A stretch of DNA of 64,000 bases from Thermoanaerobacterium xylanolyticum LX-11 (GCF_000189775.2 NC_015555.1:144501-208500); one strand, 5' to 3'. Shown: positions 26,634 to 36,136, counted from the stretch's first letter. Numbers and translations are program-made. The notes: generated by a model from the letters alone, not told the origin.

Positions 26634-27356
26634 ATGAATGCTTTAATACTGGCTGGGAGCACTGGCGATGAGAAGCTTCCGGAAAAGGCTCTTATTAAGA
26701 TAAAGGATAGGTACATGATATCGTACGTCATTGATGCATTAAGAGGTTCTGGGAAAGTAGATAAGATTGCTGTAGTAGGCGACAGGGAGAAGCTCCAATG
26801 TATAGATGGCATAGATATATTGATAGATCAAGGAAATTCCATAATAGAAAATGTCGTCAAGGGAATCGAACCTTTTAAAAATGATAGGCGTGTATTGATA
26901 TTGACGTGCGATATTCCTATGCTTACAAAAGAAGCAGTAATAGATTTTGTAGAGCAGTCTGAAGCCTTGAATGCGGATTTGTGTTATCCAATAGTTAAAA
27001 GAGAGGACAACGAGAGGAAATTTCCAGATGCAAAGAGGACCTACGCTAAAATCAAAGAAGGTACTTTCACCGGTGGAAATATATTTTATATAAATCCTCA
27101 AATTGTCGATGCCTGCATTGAAGCGGCAAAACAATTTATAGCGTTTAGAAAAAAACCGTGGAAGTTAGGACAGTTGCTGGGCTTTAGGATTCTCATATTG
27201 TTCGCTTTTGGGCGTGTAACTATAAGCCAGCTTGAGAGAAAGGTGTCAGAGCTTTTCAATATTAACGCAAAAGCCGTAATATCTAAATACCCTGAGATAG
27301 GCAATGATGTAGATAAGGACGAAGACGTGGAAATGGCAAATAAGTATATAGCTTAA
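26634..27356 (+). CDS. MobA-like nucleotidyltransferase family protein
   Basis: 240 aa, GT-A-type NTP transferase fold. MNALILAGSTGDEKLPEKAL replaces the usual LAAGxGxRM loop, and LILTCDIPMLT is the metal-binding DxP motif. The ending DVDKDEDVEMA is typical of MobA/MocA-like proteins. The same ispE-gntR-NTP transferase order recurs in clostridia, but the substrate is unknown. The N-terminal loop has lost the usual arginine, so catalytic competence is uncertain. Confidence 0.75.
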   Translation: MNALILAGSTGDEKLPEKALIKIKDRYMISYVIDALRGSGKVDKIAVVGDREKLQCIDGIDILIDQGNSIIENVVKGIEPFKNDRRVLILTCDIPMLTKEAVIDFVEQSEALNADLCYPIVKREDNERKFPDAKRTYAKIKEGTFTGGNIFYINPQIVDACIEAAKQFIAFRKKPWKLGQLLGFRILILFAFGRVTISQLERKVSELFNINAKAVISKYPEIGNDVDKDEDVEMANKYIA

Positions 27357-27368
27357 TATATATGCATG

Positions 27369-27395
27369 AGAATAGGCGAAGGCCTATTTTTTTTG
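27369..27395 (+). terminator. Terminator of the ispE operon
   Basis: AATAGGC-GAAG-GCCTATT followed by eight T. Confidence 0.85.
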
Positions 27396-27441
27396 TATAT
27401 ATTTTTTTTATTGTGAAATACTTAAAAAAGGTGATGTGGAT

Positions 27442-27654
27442 ATGATGAATGTATTTCTTTTTTTGAAACAAGTTTTTAACGTGTATCTGGTTACCGTACT
27501 TTTCATAACAGGTTTTTATGAATCGGTGTTTGAGCCTAAAGATTTGAAGAAAAAAGGTCTTGATAAAGATTCAAAAATCTGCAGAAATATAGGCATAGCG
27601 TATCTTTTAATTGATGCTGTTATGTACATAATCATTAAATTTTCACCGATTTGA
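27442..27654 (+). CDS. CLC_0170-like small membrane protein
   Basis: 70 aa with two hydrophobic segments (about 4-25 and 48-66) around a lysine-rich linker (EPKDLKKKGLDKDSK). It resembles the uncharacterised CLC_0170 family found near clostridial germination genes. It lies 19 bp before the gerA-type receptor operon and is probably cotranscribed with it. ATG 27442 is chosen from AAGGTGATG spacing. Confidence 0.72.
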   Translation: MMNVFLFLKQVFNVYLVTVLFITGFYESVFEPKDLKKKGLDKDSKICRNIGIAYLLIDAVMYIIIKFSPI

Positions 27655-27673
27655 TGAGAAAGGGGTGCTTTTT

Positions 27674-29287
27674 TTGGGATTTTTTAATAAACTTTTTAAA
27701 AATAAAAACAATGATAATAGGGAAGGCAAAGATGTGGAAAGTCCAAAGGTTAAAGAAGATATTGAAGAAAATATAAAGTACATAAAGGATATGTTAAAAG
27801 ATTCTGATGACATAATTTACAGAGAATTTTGGGTTGGGGAGGAATTCCAGCACAAATTAGAGTTAGTATTTGTGGATGGGCTTGTGGACAAAGGCATCAT
27901 AAACGAGCACGTGATGCATTCCCTTATGCTTGATTCAAGGCAGGCAAAACCTTCAATTGATGAGATCAAAAAAAACATATACGAAGTAATTAAAAAGGCA
28001 GCCATAACTGGCGGCGACATAAAGGAAATTGACGATTTAGACAAATGTATAACATCTATACTTTCAGGTGATACTGCTCTTTTCTTAGATGGACATTCTA
28101 AAGTTGTCATTATATCCAGCAGAGGATGGCAGATGAGATCTGTTGCACCTCCTGAGACAGAAATGGTTGTAAGGGGAGCAAGAGAAGGTTTTACTGAGAC
28201 TTTGAGGGTGAATACAGCTCTTGTCAGAAGGTGGATAAGGGATCCAAAGTTTAAGATAAAGCAGATGCAAATAGGAAAAAGGTCTAAGACGGATATTGCT
28301 TTACTTTACATAGATGACATAGTCAATAAAGATTTATTGTCATTGATAAAAGAAAGGCTTAATCAGATAGACATAGACGGTGTTTTAGAAAGCGGCTACA
28401 TTGAGCAGCTTATAGAAGAAGACTGGCATTCACCATTTCCACAGATGCTTAACACCGAAAGACCTGATAAAGTGGCTGCGTCAGTGTTGGAGGGAAGGAT
28501 TGCCATACTAATAGATAATTCACCCTTTGCCCTGATAATACCTACAACGTTGGCTACACTATTCCAATCGCCTGAAGACTATTTTGAGAGATGGATGATT
28601 TCCTCACTTCTCAGGATACTAAGGTTTACGGCGGCAATCATTGCCCTTGTAGGTCCATCTATATACATAGCTTTTACATCATACCATCCTGGCATGATAC
28701 CTACAAAATTAGCTCTTTATATAGCGTCAACAAGGCAAGGTGTCCCATTTCCTGCCTTTATGGAAGCATTGATAATGGAAGCGACTTTTGAACTTTTAAG
28801 AGAAGCCGGAATAAGGCTTCCTGTTCCAATAGGTCAGACGATAGGTATAGTAGGCGGTTTGATCATCGGTCAGGCTGCTGTAATGGCAGGAATCGTAAGC
28901 CCGCTGATGGTAATAGTGGTAGCAGTTACTGCCGTTTCGTCTTTTTCTATACCCAGTTACAGCGCTGCCATTGCCTTTAGACTTTTAAGGTTTGCTTTTA
29001 TGCTATTAGCGGCTGTATTGGGGTTATACGGCATAATGCTTGGCTTTATAATTATGCTGACACATTTAGTTGTGCTTAAAAGCTTTGGACTACCATATTT
29101 ATCTCCATTTGTAGAGATAAATTTAAGCGATTTGGCAGACACAATTATAAGAGCGCCGCTAATGGTCTTTAAAAAGAGGCCCCCTACACTTGATACTCAG
29201 GATAAGAAGCGGATGAAAGATTTAAGGCCGGAAAAGATCGAAAGCGTAGAAGTAGACCGGAGGGATAATAATGATAAAAAACAATGA
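27674..29287 (+). CDS. gerKA: Spore germination receptor subunit A
   Basis: 537 aa. A large hydrophilic N-terminal part (1-310) includes SRGWQMRSVAPPETEMVVRG and LNTERPDKVAASVLEGR; about five membrane segments follow to residue 500, with the conserved PFPAFMEALIMEATFELLREAG. The A subunit sits in the spore inner membrane and forms part of the nutrient-gated ion-conducting receptor. TTG 27674 lies 8 bp after AGGGG. It overlaps the B subunit gene by 17 bp. Confidence 0.95.
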   Translation: MGFFNKLFKNKNNDNREGKDVESPKVKEDIEENIKYIKDMLKDSDDIIYREFWVGEEFQHKLELVFVDGLVDKGIINEHVMHSLMLDSRQAKPSIDEIKKNIYEVIKKAAITGGDIKEIDDLDKCITSILSGDTALFLDGHSKVVIISSRGWQMRSVAPPETEMVVRGAREGFTETLRVNTALVRRWIRDPKFKIKQMQIGKRSKTDIALLYIDDIVNKDLLSLIKERLNQIDIDGVLESGYIEQLIEEDWHSPFPQMLNTERPDKVAASVLEGRIAILIDNSPFALIIPTTLATLFQSPEDYFERWMISSLLRILRFTAAIIALVGPSIYIAFTSYHPGMIPTKLALYIASTRQGVPFPAFMEALIMEATFELLREAGIRLPVPIGQTIGIVGGLIIGQAAVMAGIVSPLMVIVVAVTAVSSFSIPSYSAAIAFRLLRFAFMLLAAVLGLYGIMLGFIIMLTHLVVLKSFGLPYLSPFVEINLSDLADTIIRAPLMVFKKRPPTLDTQDKKRMKDLRPEKIESVEVDRRDNNDKKQ

Positions 29288-30365
29288 CAAGATTTCAGAA
29301 AATCAGCTTTCTATATTGCTTTTTACTACTATGTTGGGAGCTGGCGTATTAAGCTTGCCTGCAGACGTGGCTAAAGCAGCAGGACCCAATGGTCTTATTG
29401 TGATACTTTTAGGGGGACTTGTGGCATTGGTATTTGCCAGGATTATAAGTTATGTAGCGTCAAGATTTCCGACGGAGACATTTGTAGAGTATTCCGAAAA
29501 GCTTCTGACTAAGCCTGTGTCTATTTTGCTTACAATATTCTTAATAGTGTATTTTTTGATTTTTTGCAGTTTGAATTTAAGGATATTCGGTGAAGTTGCA
29601 AAGTCATACCTACTGAATAGCACCCCTATAGAGGTTATAATGATAACTTTGCTTTTCACATCAGCGTACATTGTGCGATATGGGATAGAACCCATTGCAA
29701 GGATGTCAGAGATACTTTTCCCTATAATGGTTATACCTGCAATTATCATCCTTTTGCCAGCCATTACAGATATAGATTTAAGCAATTTTTTGCCTGTGCT
29801 TAGGATTTCACCTTTAAGGCTTGCAAAAGGTGTTTTGCAGACTACCTACAGTTTTATCGGATTTGAAATATTGTACGTCATATTTCCATATATTCAATTA
29901 GGAAACAAGCTAAAAAAAAGCATAAATGTATCATTTTTTTCTATAATATTTTTTTATCTTTACATCACGTTTTTTACCATAGGCATATTTGGATACAAGG
30001 AAACAAGTGTTCAATTATGGCCATTGCTTACAGTCATAAAATCCATAAATTTTCCGGGCTTTTTTATTGAAAATCTTGAAAGCCTTATAATGGGTATCTG
30101 GACGTTTGCGGTGTTTACATCTATATCGGCTTTTCATTATGCTGCTACACTGAGCTTGTCAAAGCTTATAAAGGCGAGGGAACATTCATATCTGGTTATA
30201 CCGCTCATACCCATCATATACTTCATGGCACTTATACCTGAATCAATCGTAGAGGTATACAGATACGCATCATACGCCATATATTTAGCTCTGTTTTTTG
30301 TGATCATCCTTCCTTTGTTAATGTGGGCTATAGTGAAAATAAGGCATGGAGGTGAAAAGCAATGA
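29271..30365 (+). CDS. gerKB: Spore germination receptor subunit B (endospore germination permease)
   Basis: 364 aa, ten predicted membrane segments, APC-superfamily fold. It starts with KISENQLSILLFTTMLGAGV, the typical GerAB N-terminus. This subunit binds the germinant. The AGGGATAATA region before ATG 29271 lies inside gerKA, and its own end overlaps gerKC by 4 bp (ATGA type). Confidence 0.95.
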   Translation: MIKNNDKISENQLSILLFTTMLGAGVLSLPADVAKAAGPNGLIVILLGGLVALVFARIISYVASRFPTETFVEYSEKLLTKPVSILLTIFLIVYFLIFCSLNLRIFGEVAKSYLLNSTPIEVIMITLLFTSAYIVRYGIEPIARMSEILFPIMVIPAIIILLPAITDIDLSNFLPVLRISPLRLAKGVLQTTYSFIGFEILYVIFPYIQLGNKLKKSINVSFFSIIFFYLYITFFTIGIFGYKETSVQLWPLLTVIKSINFPGFFIENLESLIMGIWTFAVFTSISAFHYAATLSLSKLIKAREHSYLVIPLIPIIYFMALIPESIVEVYRYASYAIYLALFFVIILPLLMWAIVKIRHGGEKQ

Positions 30366-31510
30366 AGAAACTCATTATCACATTGATACTGATTATACCG
30401 TTAATTTTGACAGGATGCTGGGACAAAGTAGAAATAGAAGACAGAGCATTTGTGATGGCTATAGGGATTGACACGTCGAATCAAGCCAAAAATTACGTAG
30501 TGACTTTCCAATTTCCAAATGTAAAACAGGTGTCCAGTGCTGCAGGTGGCGGTGGTGGCGGTGGTGGACAGCCTAATTTTTCCATTTCAGAAATTGGGGA
30601 TACAGTTTTTTCTGCATCCCGTCATGTAAGCACAAGGCTTGATAAAAGGCTTTTTTTAGGTCATACGAAAGCTGTAATATTAGGCAAGGATGTAGTCAGC
30701 AATAGGGATAAATTCCTTGAAGTGTTGGATACTTTAGATAGAAGCTATGAATTAAGCAGGAAGTTAAGGTTGCTGGTGACAAATGGCAAGGCACAAGATA
30801 TACTGCTTAAAAATTACAAATTTGATCCAGATATTGGTGCATATATTGATGATATATTTAAACAGTACAACAGGACGTCAATATTTCCTAATATAGATTA
30901 CAATAAAATAACTAAATCGTTGCATGACACAAATGGAAATGCCATAATTCCAGTCATATCAGCGGGAAAAGATGAACTAAAAATTGCTGGTTCTGCCATC
31001 ATAAAAAATTACAGACTGGCGGGATGGCTGTCAGATGGGGAAAACATGGGGTACATGTGGCTTATGGGCTTTGTAAAAGGTGGAGACATTACGTTTAACA
31101 TGCCTACAACTGACGGTAAGGAAGTAAAGGTGCCATTTAACATCACAAATACAGTTATGAAGAGACAGGTTACTGAACAAAATGGAAAAATAATATACAA
31201 ATTAAAATACGATGTTGAAGGAGAAGTGACAGAATACAGCTTTCAAAAGCATGGACAGATGTTTGACACAAATGTATTAAGCACAATGGAGAAAAAAGCT
31301 GACGGCGTAATTAAAAAAATGATAAATGAGTCACTTAAAAAATTTCAGAAGGACTTAAAAGTCGACATGATTGGTGTAGGAGACTACATTGAGAAGTACA
31401 ATCCTTCGCTTTGGAGCAAAGTTGGGCCAACTTGGAATGAGAAATTTCCGGATGTTGTGGTGGAGCCTATTGTGACTACGCACATTAGGCGGATAGGTTT
31501 ATTTAGATAA
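30362..31510 (+). CDS. gerKC: Spore germination receptor subunit C lipoprotein
   Basis: 382 aa. The signal peptide ends in LTGC with lipidated C19, followed by the family hallmark WDKVEIEDRAFVMAIGID. An eight-glycine run (about 62-69) lies in a surface loop and is unusual. Domain order follows Ger(x)C. It completes the A-B-C receptor operon. Confidence 0.95.
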   Translation: MKKLIITLILIIPLILTGCWDKVEIEDRAFVMAIGIDTSNQAKNYVVTFQFPNVKQVSSAAGGGGGGGGQPNFSISEIGDTVFSASRHVSTRLDKRLFLGHTKAVILGKDVVSNRDKFLEVLDTLDRSYELSRKLRLLVTNGKAQDILLKNYKFDPDIGAYIDDIFKQYNRTSIFPNIDYNKITKSLHDTNGNAIIPVISAGKDELKIAGSAIIKNYRLAGWLSDGENMGYMWLMGFVKGGDITFNMPTTDGKEVKVPFNITNTVMKRQVTEQNGKIIYKLKYDVEGEVTEYSFQKHGQMFDTNVLSTMEKKADGVIKKMINESLKKFQKDLKVDMIGVGDYIEKYNPSLWSKVGPTWNEKFPDVVVEPIVTTHIRRIGLFR

Positions 31511-31515
31511 ATTTT

Positions 31516-31544
31516 GTATAATTCCCATTTTGTTTGGCAATAAT
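31516..31544 (+). promoter_or_regulatory. SigF-type promoter of spoIIR
   Basis: GTATA (31516-31520), a 15-bp spacer and GGCAATAAT (31536-31544) match the SigF pattern GYATA / GGNNANANT. spoIIR is SigF-dependent in B. subtilis. An AATTGTC hairpin (about 31555-31576) lies in the leader. Confidence 0.65.
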
Positions 31545-31605
31545 TGAAATCGAAGACAATTTTAATTGCAATTGTCAAATAAAAATAATTGGGGGATTAT
31601 ACATA

Positions 31606-32241
31606 ATGAAGCGTTTTTTTGCAATTGTTCTGATAATTTCTACAGTATTCCTCTTTGAGATAAGTAAAAACGATGACACATACGCCATGAAAAAAGATAT
31701 CTCAAATAAGCTTATCAGATTTCACGTTATAGCCAACAGCGATTCTAAAGAGGACCAAAGCCTAAAGCTAAAAGTGAGAGATGCTGTAATCAAAAGCATG
31801 AACGATAAATTCATCGGTGTGACGAATCTAAAGGAGTCAGAAGAAATAATAAAGAAGAACATACCATACATACAAAAGATAGCGCAAGATGCTGTTTACG
31901 CCAATGGGAAAAATTATGGTGTCAAAGTCATGTACGGTCGCTTTGATTTTCCTACAAAATACTACGGAACAATCACACTGCCTGCAGGAAATTATAATGC
32001 ACTTAAGATTGTTATAGGCAAAGGAGAGGGGAAAAATTGGTGGTGTGTGATGTTTCCGCCACTGTGTTTTATCGATATAACACATGGGCTTACAAGTGAA
32101 GAAACGAAGAAGGAATTAAGCAGGTTCTTGTCAGAAGATGAATTGTCCATGATAGAGACAGAAAAACCACAGGTAAAATTTAAAGTTGTGGAAGTGTTGG
32201 AAAGATATTTTAATGAAATAAGAATGGCATTAAAAGATTAG
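31606..32241 (+). CDS. spoIIR: Stage II sporulation protein R
   Basis: 211 aa. A hydrophobic N-terminal segment (about 3-20) is followed by LIRFHVIANSDSKEDQSLKL and VRDAVIKSM, diagnostic of SpoIIR. It is made in the forespore and signals across the septum to SpoIIGA for pro-SigE processing. GGGGGA precedes ATG 31606. A SigF-type promoter lies about 60 bp upstream. Confidence 0.95.
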   Translation: MKRFFAIVLIISTVFLFEISKNDDTYAMKKDISNKLIRFHVIANSDSKEDQSLKLKVRDAVIKSMNDKFIGVTNLKESEEIIKKNIPYIQKIAQDAVYANGKNYGVKVMYGRFDFPTKYYGTITLPAGNYNALKIVIGKGEGKNWWCVMFPPLCFIDITHGLTSEETKKELSRFLSEDELSMIETEKPQVKFKVVEVLERYFNEIRMALKD

Positions 32242-32254
32242 GAGGAAAACTTAG

Positions 32255-33712
32255 ATGACGAAGTACACACAGAATGATGCGCCTTTATTTGAGGCGCTTA
32301 AAAATTATGTAGAGGAAAATGTGTATGCCTTTCATGTTCCAGGGCATAAGCACGGGAAGGGAAATAGAGAATTTACCCAATACGTTGGAAGTGCAGTGAT
32401 GGGCATTGACGTCAACAGCATGGAGGATTTGGACAATCTTGCAAATCCAGTAGGTGTAATAGAAGAAGCACATAAACTTGCAGCAAAGGCCTTTGGTGCG
32501 GATTATGCCTATTTTTTGGTCAACGGCACTACGTCTGGAATACAGGCTATGATAATGGCGGCTACAGAGCCGGGTGACAAGATAATCATGCCGAGGAATG
32601 CTCACAAATCAGCTTTTTCAGCCCTCATTCTATCAGGTGCAGTACCTGTTTACCTGTATCCTGAAATAGATGAAGATTTGGATATAGCATTAGGAATTAG
32701 CGCCGACAAGGTACAAGAGGCAATTTTAGCCAACCCTGACGCTAAAGCAGTTCTCATATTGAATCCTACGTATTACGGCATTACGTCAGAATTAGAAAAG
32801 ATAATCAATGTGGCACACGAGAATAATATGGCGGTTTTGTGCGATGAAGCGCATGGAAGCCATTTTTATTTTCATCCTGACATGCCTCATGGTGGTATTA
32901 CACTTGGCGCTGACATTTGTGCCCTTAGTATACATAAAACGGGTGGCTCAATGACACAAAGCTCTCTTCTTTTGTCTAAGGGCAATAGAGTAGAAGTGTC
33001 TTCAATAAAGTCAATTTTAAACCTTTTGCAGTCTACGTCTGCTTCATACGTTTTGATGGCATCACTGGATGTGGCGAGAAAACAGTTGGCTACTAAAGGT
33101 GAAGAAATGCTCATGAAAGTCATAGAACTTTCAGAATACGCTCGTGAGGAAATCAACAAGATAGATGGATTAAAAGCCATTACTCAAAAAGATATAATGA
33201 GCCCATATATGTTAGATCCAACTAAACTTGTCATAAATGTATCAAAGACAGGCATGACGGGATACGAGATAATGAGAGAATTGAGGCTTAAATATCACAT
33301 CCAGTTGGAGATGGCGGATCTTAGCAATATAATGGCAATAATAAGCCTTGGCGATGAAAAGGATGATGTAGAGCATCTAATACGCAGTTTAAAGGAATTT
33401 GCCAAGATGAATAAAAACAACGGTGAAATAACAACAGGAAACATAATAAGGCCGGAAGTCATCGTTGCTCCGAGAGATGCGTATTACAGCAAAAGCAGGT
33501 CAATTCTTTTGGATGATGCAGAGGGTGAAATATGTGCTGAGATGATTATGGCATATCCGCCGGGAATACCAATGATTTGCCCAGGTGAGAGGATAACAAA
33601 AGACATAATTGAAAGAGTAAAGCTGCTTAAAAGGCAGCATTGTCAGCTTCAGGGTACTGAAGATCCAAACATAGATCATATAAAAGTTTTGGGACACGTG
33701 TATAAAGTTTGA
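32255..33712 (+). CDS. Orn/Lys/Arg decarboxylase family protein (SpeA/YaaO-like)
   Basis: 485 aa, fold-type I PLP enzyme. N-terminal FHVPGHKHGKG, VNGTTSGIQAMIMA, DEAHGSHF and the PLP lysine of SIHKTGGSMTQSS are all present; the C-terminal domain has PPGIPMICPGE. Likely an arginine or lysine decarboxylase for polyamine synthesis. It starts 13 bp after spoIIR behind TTAGGAGG, but it need not share its regulation. Substrate cannot be fixed from sequence alone. Confidence 0.9.
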   Translation: MTKYTQNDAPLFEALKNYVEENVYAFHVPGHKHGKGNREFTQYVGSAVMGIDVNSMEDLDNLANPVGVIEEAHKLAAKAFGADYAYFLVNGTTSGIQAMIMAATEPGDKIIMPRNAHKSAFSALILSGAVPVYLYPEIDEDLDIALGISADKVQEAILANPDAKAVLILNPTYYGITSELEKIINVAHENNMAVLCDEAHGSHFYFHPDMPHGGITLGADICALSIHKTGGSMTQSSLLLSKGNRVEVSSIKSILNLLQSTSASYVLMASLDVARKQLATKGEEMLMKVIELSEYAREEINKIDGLKAITQKDIMSPYMLDPTKLVINVSKTGMTGYEIMRELRLKYHIQLEMADLSNIMAIISLGDEKDDVEHLIRSLKEFAKMNKNNGEITTGNIIRPEVIVAPRDAYYSKSRSILLDDAEGEICAEMIMAYPPGIPMICPGERITKDIIERVKLLKRQHCQLQGTEDPNIDHIKVLGHVYKV

Positions 33713-33728
33713 TTCTCTACAAAAAATA

Positions 33729-33750
33729 TCTACAAATACTAATTTGTAGA
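33729..33750 (+). promoter_or_regulatory. Hairpin abutting the sleB ribosome binding site
   Basis: TCTACAAAT-ACTA-ATTTGTAGA is a perfect 9-bp stem ending exactly where the GGAGG of sleB begins. A second copy of the left arm, CTCTACAAA (33715-33723), can compete for the same right arm. It may be an operator or a translational control element; it lacks a T-run. Confidence 0.5.
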
Positions 33751-33761
33751 GGAGGAAAGAG

Positions 33762-34478
33762 ATGAAAAACTATTCTATTTCAAGGATAAAAGTAGTTTTG
33801 CTTATATTAATATTATTTACGACTTTTTGCGTCGAGCTAAGCACATTAAACATGTCCATGAAGACAATGGCGAATTTGTATTGGGGCAATTCTGGTTCAG
33901 ACGTATCGAGAGTCCAATCAAGGTTAAAAGATTGGGGATATTACGACGGACCTGTAGATGGATTTTTCGGAGTCAGAACATGGCTGGCTGTGAGAAAATT
34001 TCAGGCCAATAATGGACTTAATGTGACTGGAATTGTAGACGATCAGACGAAGGTGGCTTTGGGATTTAATATTAGCCAATACACTTCAATATCAAGTACA
34101 TACACTCCAACGACATCTACTACTACAAACGACGATGTATACCTTTTGGCAATGCTTATAAACGGTGAAGCGAGAGGTGAGCCTTTTATAGGCAAAGTGG
34201 CCGTTGGAGCGGTTGTGATGAACAGAGTAAGGTCACCGATGTTTCCACATACAATTGCAGGCGTGATTTTCCAACCTGGAGCATTTTCTGCGGTTGATGA
34301 TGGGCAAATGTGGCTTCCTCCCACTCAGGACTGCATAAGAGCTGCTCAGGATGCAATAGCAGGATGGGATCCAACAGGTGGAGCACTATATTATTACAAT
34401 GCATCGAGAGTACAAAATTACTGGATTTTTAACAGGCCAATAATAACTCAGATTGGCAACCATATATTTGCAAGGTAG
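33762..34478 (+). CDS. sleB: Spore cortex-lytic enzyme SleB
   Basis: 238 aa. Signal peptide/anchor (about 7-28), PG_binding_1 domain (about 40-100: SGSDVSRVQSRLKDWGYYDG), a Ser/Thr linker, then the Hydrolase_2 lytic transglycosylase domain with E136 in INGEARGEP as catalytic residue. It degrades muramic-lactam-containing cortex during germination. ypeB follows 9 bp later, the standard pair. Confidence 0.96.
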   Translation: MKNYSISRIKVVLLILILFTTFCVELSTLNMSMKTMANLYWGNSGSDVSRVQSRLKDWGYYDGPVDGFFGVRTWLAVRKFQANNGLNVTGIVDDQTKVALGFNISQYTSISSTYTPTTSTTTNDDVYLLAMLINGEARGEPFIGKVAVGAVVMNRVRSPMFPHTIAGVIFQPGAFSAVDDGQMWLPPTQDCIRAAQDAIAGWDPTGGALYYYNASRVQNYWIFNRPIITQIGNHIFAR

Positions 34479-34487
34479 GTGATGTAA

Positions 34488-35822
34488 ATGAAGAGAGTAT
34501 CAACAGTCGTGATGCTTCTTTTGCTTTTAGTAGTAGGTGCATGGGGATACAATCAGTACATGCAGAAAGTAACGTACCATAGATATTTACAGGCACAGTA
34601 CGATAGGTCTTTTTATCAGCTTGTAAACAGCATAGAAAATATAGAGACATCAACAGGTAAGTTGATGGTTTCATCTCAGGAAAATACTACAATACCAATT
34701 CTAAGCGATGTATGGAGGCAGGCTTTTGAGGCACAGGAAAACTTAAGCCAGCTTCCCATAAGCCAGCCTGAATTAGACAACACTTCAAAGTTTTTGTCTC
34801 AAATCGGCGATTATTCTTACAGCCTTACAAAAAACGTCGCTGACGGCAAAAAATTGACAGACAAAGATTTAAAGACAATATCAGAGTTACACAACTACGC
34901 AGTGTATCTTGGCAAAAGTTTGCAAGATTTAAGAAGCAAAATACAAGGCGGGTACGATTTGGACAATTTAAATAAAAAAGGCACTCAGAAGATGAGCCAG
35001 ATAGATAGCAAAATATTGAATGTGAATATGAATACTGTAAATCAACAGATGTCTAACTATCCAACACTTATATACGATGGACCTTTTTCTGAAAGTCAAG
35101 CAAAGCTGACGCCAAAAGGATTGACTGGCAGCAATGTTTCGTACGATAACGCAGTGTCAATAGCAAAAAGGTTTTTAGGAAAACCAATATTGTCTGCGAT
35201 TAAATACAGTCCTAACAATGGAAAGATAGACGCGTATGGAGTAGAATTAAAGCTGACTCAAAATGCTCCTTCTATATATGTGAATGTAAGCAAGAAGGGC
35301 GGGCATGTAATATGGCTTATGGATCAAAGGGCAGTTTCTAAAGTGAACATATCAGAGACACAAGCACTAAACTATGCTACGAAGTTTTTAAAATCACATG
35401 GTTTCAGCAATATGGAAAATACTTATTCTATAAAGGCCAATGGAACGGTCCAATTTAATTTTACTCCTGTTCAGGATAACGTAAGAATATATCCTGACAT
35501 TGTCAAAGTAAAAATTGCATTGGACAATGGCGACATAGTAGGTTTTGACGCTACATCGTACTATATGTCACACGTTGATAGGAAAATAGAAAAACCAAAT
35601 CTTACTGAAGCTGAAGCGCAAAGCAAAGTTAGCAAAAATTTGAAGATTGAAAGTAGCCGATTATGCATAATACCATTAGATGGTGGCAAAGAAGTTTTGG
35701 CTTATGAATTTAAAGGAACCTACAGCGGTGATACATTTTACGTGTACATTAACGCGGAAAATGGCGTCGAAGAAAAGATTTTAAAAGTCATAAAGACAAA
35801 TCAAGGCAATCTGACGATGTAA
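34488..35822 (+). CDS. ypeB: Germination protein YpeB
   Basis: 444 aa. One N-terminal membrane segment (about 5-23), a helical region, then PepSY-like domains (SYDNAVSIAKRFLGKP, ISETQALNYATKFL, LTEAEAQSKVSKNL). YpeB is needed for stable deposition of SleB in the spore. GTAGGTGATG precedes ATG 34488. Confidence 0.95.
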   Translation: MKRVSTVVMLLLLLVVGAWGYNQYMQKVTYHRYLQAQYDRSFYQLVNSIENIETSTGKLMVSSQENTTIPILSDVWRQAFEAQENLSQLPISQPELDNTSKFLSQIGDYSYSLTKNVADGKKLTDKDLKTISELHNYAVYLGKSLQDLRSKIQGGYDLDNLNKKGTQKMSQIDSKILNVNMNTVNQQMSNYPTLIYDGPFSESQAKLTPKGLTGSNVSYDNAVSIAKRFLGKPILSAIKYSPNNGKIDAYGVELKLTQNAPSIYVNVSKKGGHVIWLMDQRAVSKVNISETQALNYATKFLKSHGFSNMENTYSIKANGTVQFNFTPVQDNVRIYPDIVKVKIALDNGDIVGFDATSYYMSHVDRKIEKPNLTEAEAQSKVSKNLKIESSRLCIIPLDGGKEVLAYEFKGTYSGDTFYVYINAENGVEEKILKVIKTNQGNLTM

Positions 35823-35888
35823 TCTCTTTTAGAATAAAAAAGCGTTTAGCAGGAAAAATATAAATGGGCCCAAAAGGAGGAATTGAAA

Positions 35889-36074
35889 ATGAGTAGACGT
35901 CGCAATAGCCTCATGTCAGATAACCTGAAAGAGGAATTGGCAAAAGAGTTAGGCGTTTACGACATTGTAAAGACTGAAGGTTGGGGAAGTGTATCATCTC
36001 GTGACTGCGGCAATCTTGTAAAACTCGCTATCAAGAAAGCCGAGGAAAGCATGGTACAGAACAATAACTTCTAA
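35889..36074 (+). CDS. sspF: Alpha/beta-type SASP, SspF-like
   Basis: 61 aa. MSRRRNSLMSDNLKEELAKE and YDIVKTEGWGSVSSRDCGNL are close to SspF of Bacillus. It coats forespore DNA. ATG 35889 follows AAAGGAGG. A SigG-like GAATA ... TATA arrangement (35832 and 35856) is possible upstream but not convincing. In Bacillus sspF follows veg; here it has moved next to ypeB. Confidence 0.93.
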   Translation: MSRRRNSLMSDNLKEELAKELGVYDIVKTEGWGSVSSRDCGNLVKLAIKKAEESMVQNNNF

Positions 36075-36095
36075 GTCTCCTCATTTAAAGCCCAG

Positions 36096-36136
36096 AAAGG
36101 CCGGGGAAGATAAATTTCTTCTCTGGCCTTTTAACG
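36096..36136 (+). terminator. sspF terminator
   Basis: AAAGGCCGGGGAAGA pairs with TCTTCTCTGGCCTTTT; arms of about 14 bp and an A-rich loop. Confidence 0.82.

Noticed and set aside
35832-35862. SigG promoter for sspF
   Set aside because: GAATA is present but the -10 (AAATATA) fits the consensus poorly; mentioned only as possible.
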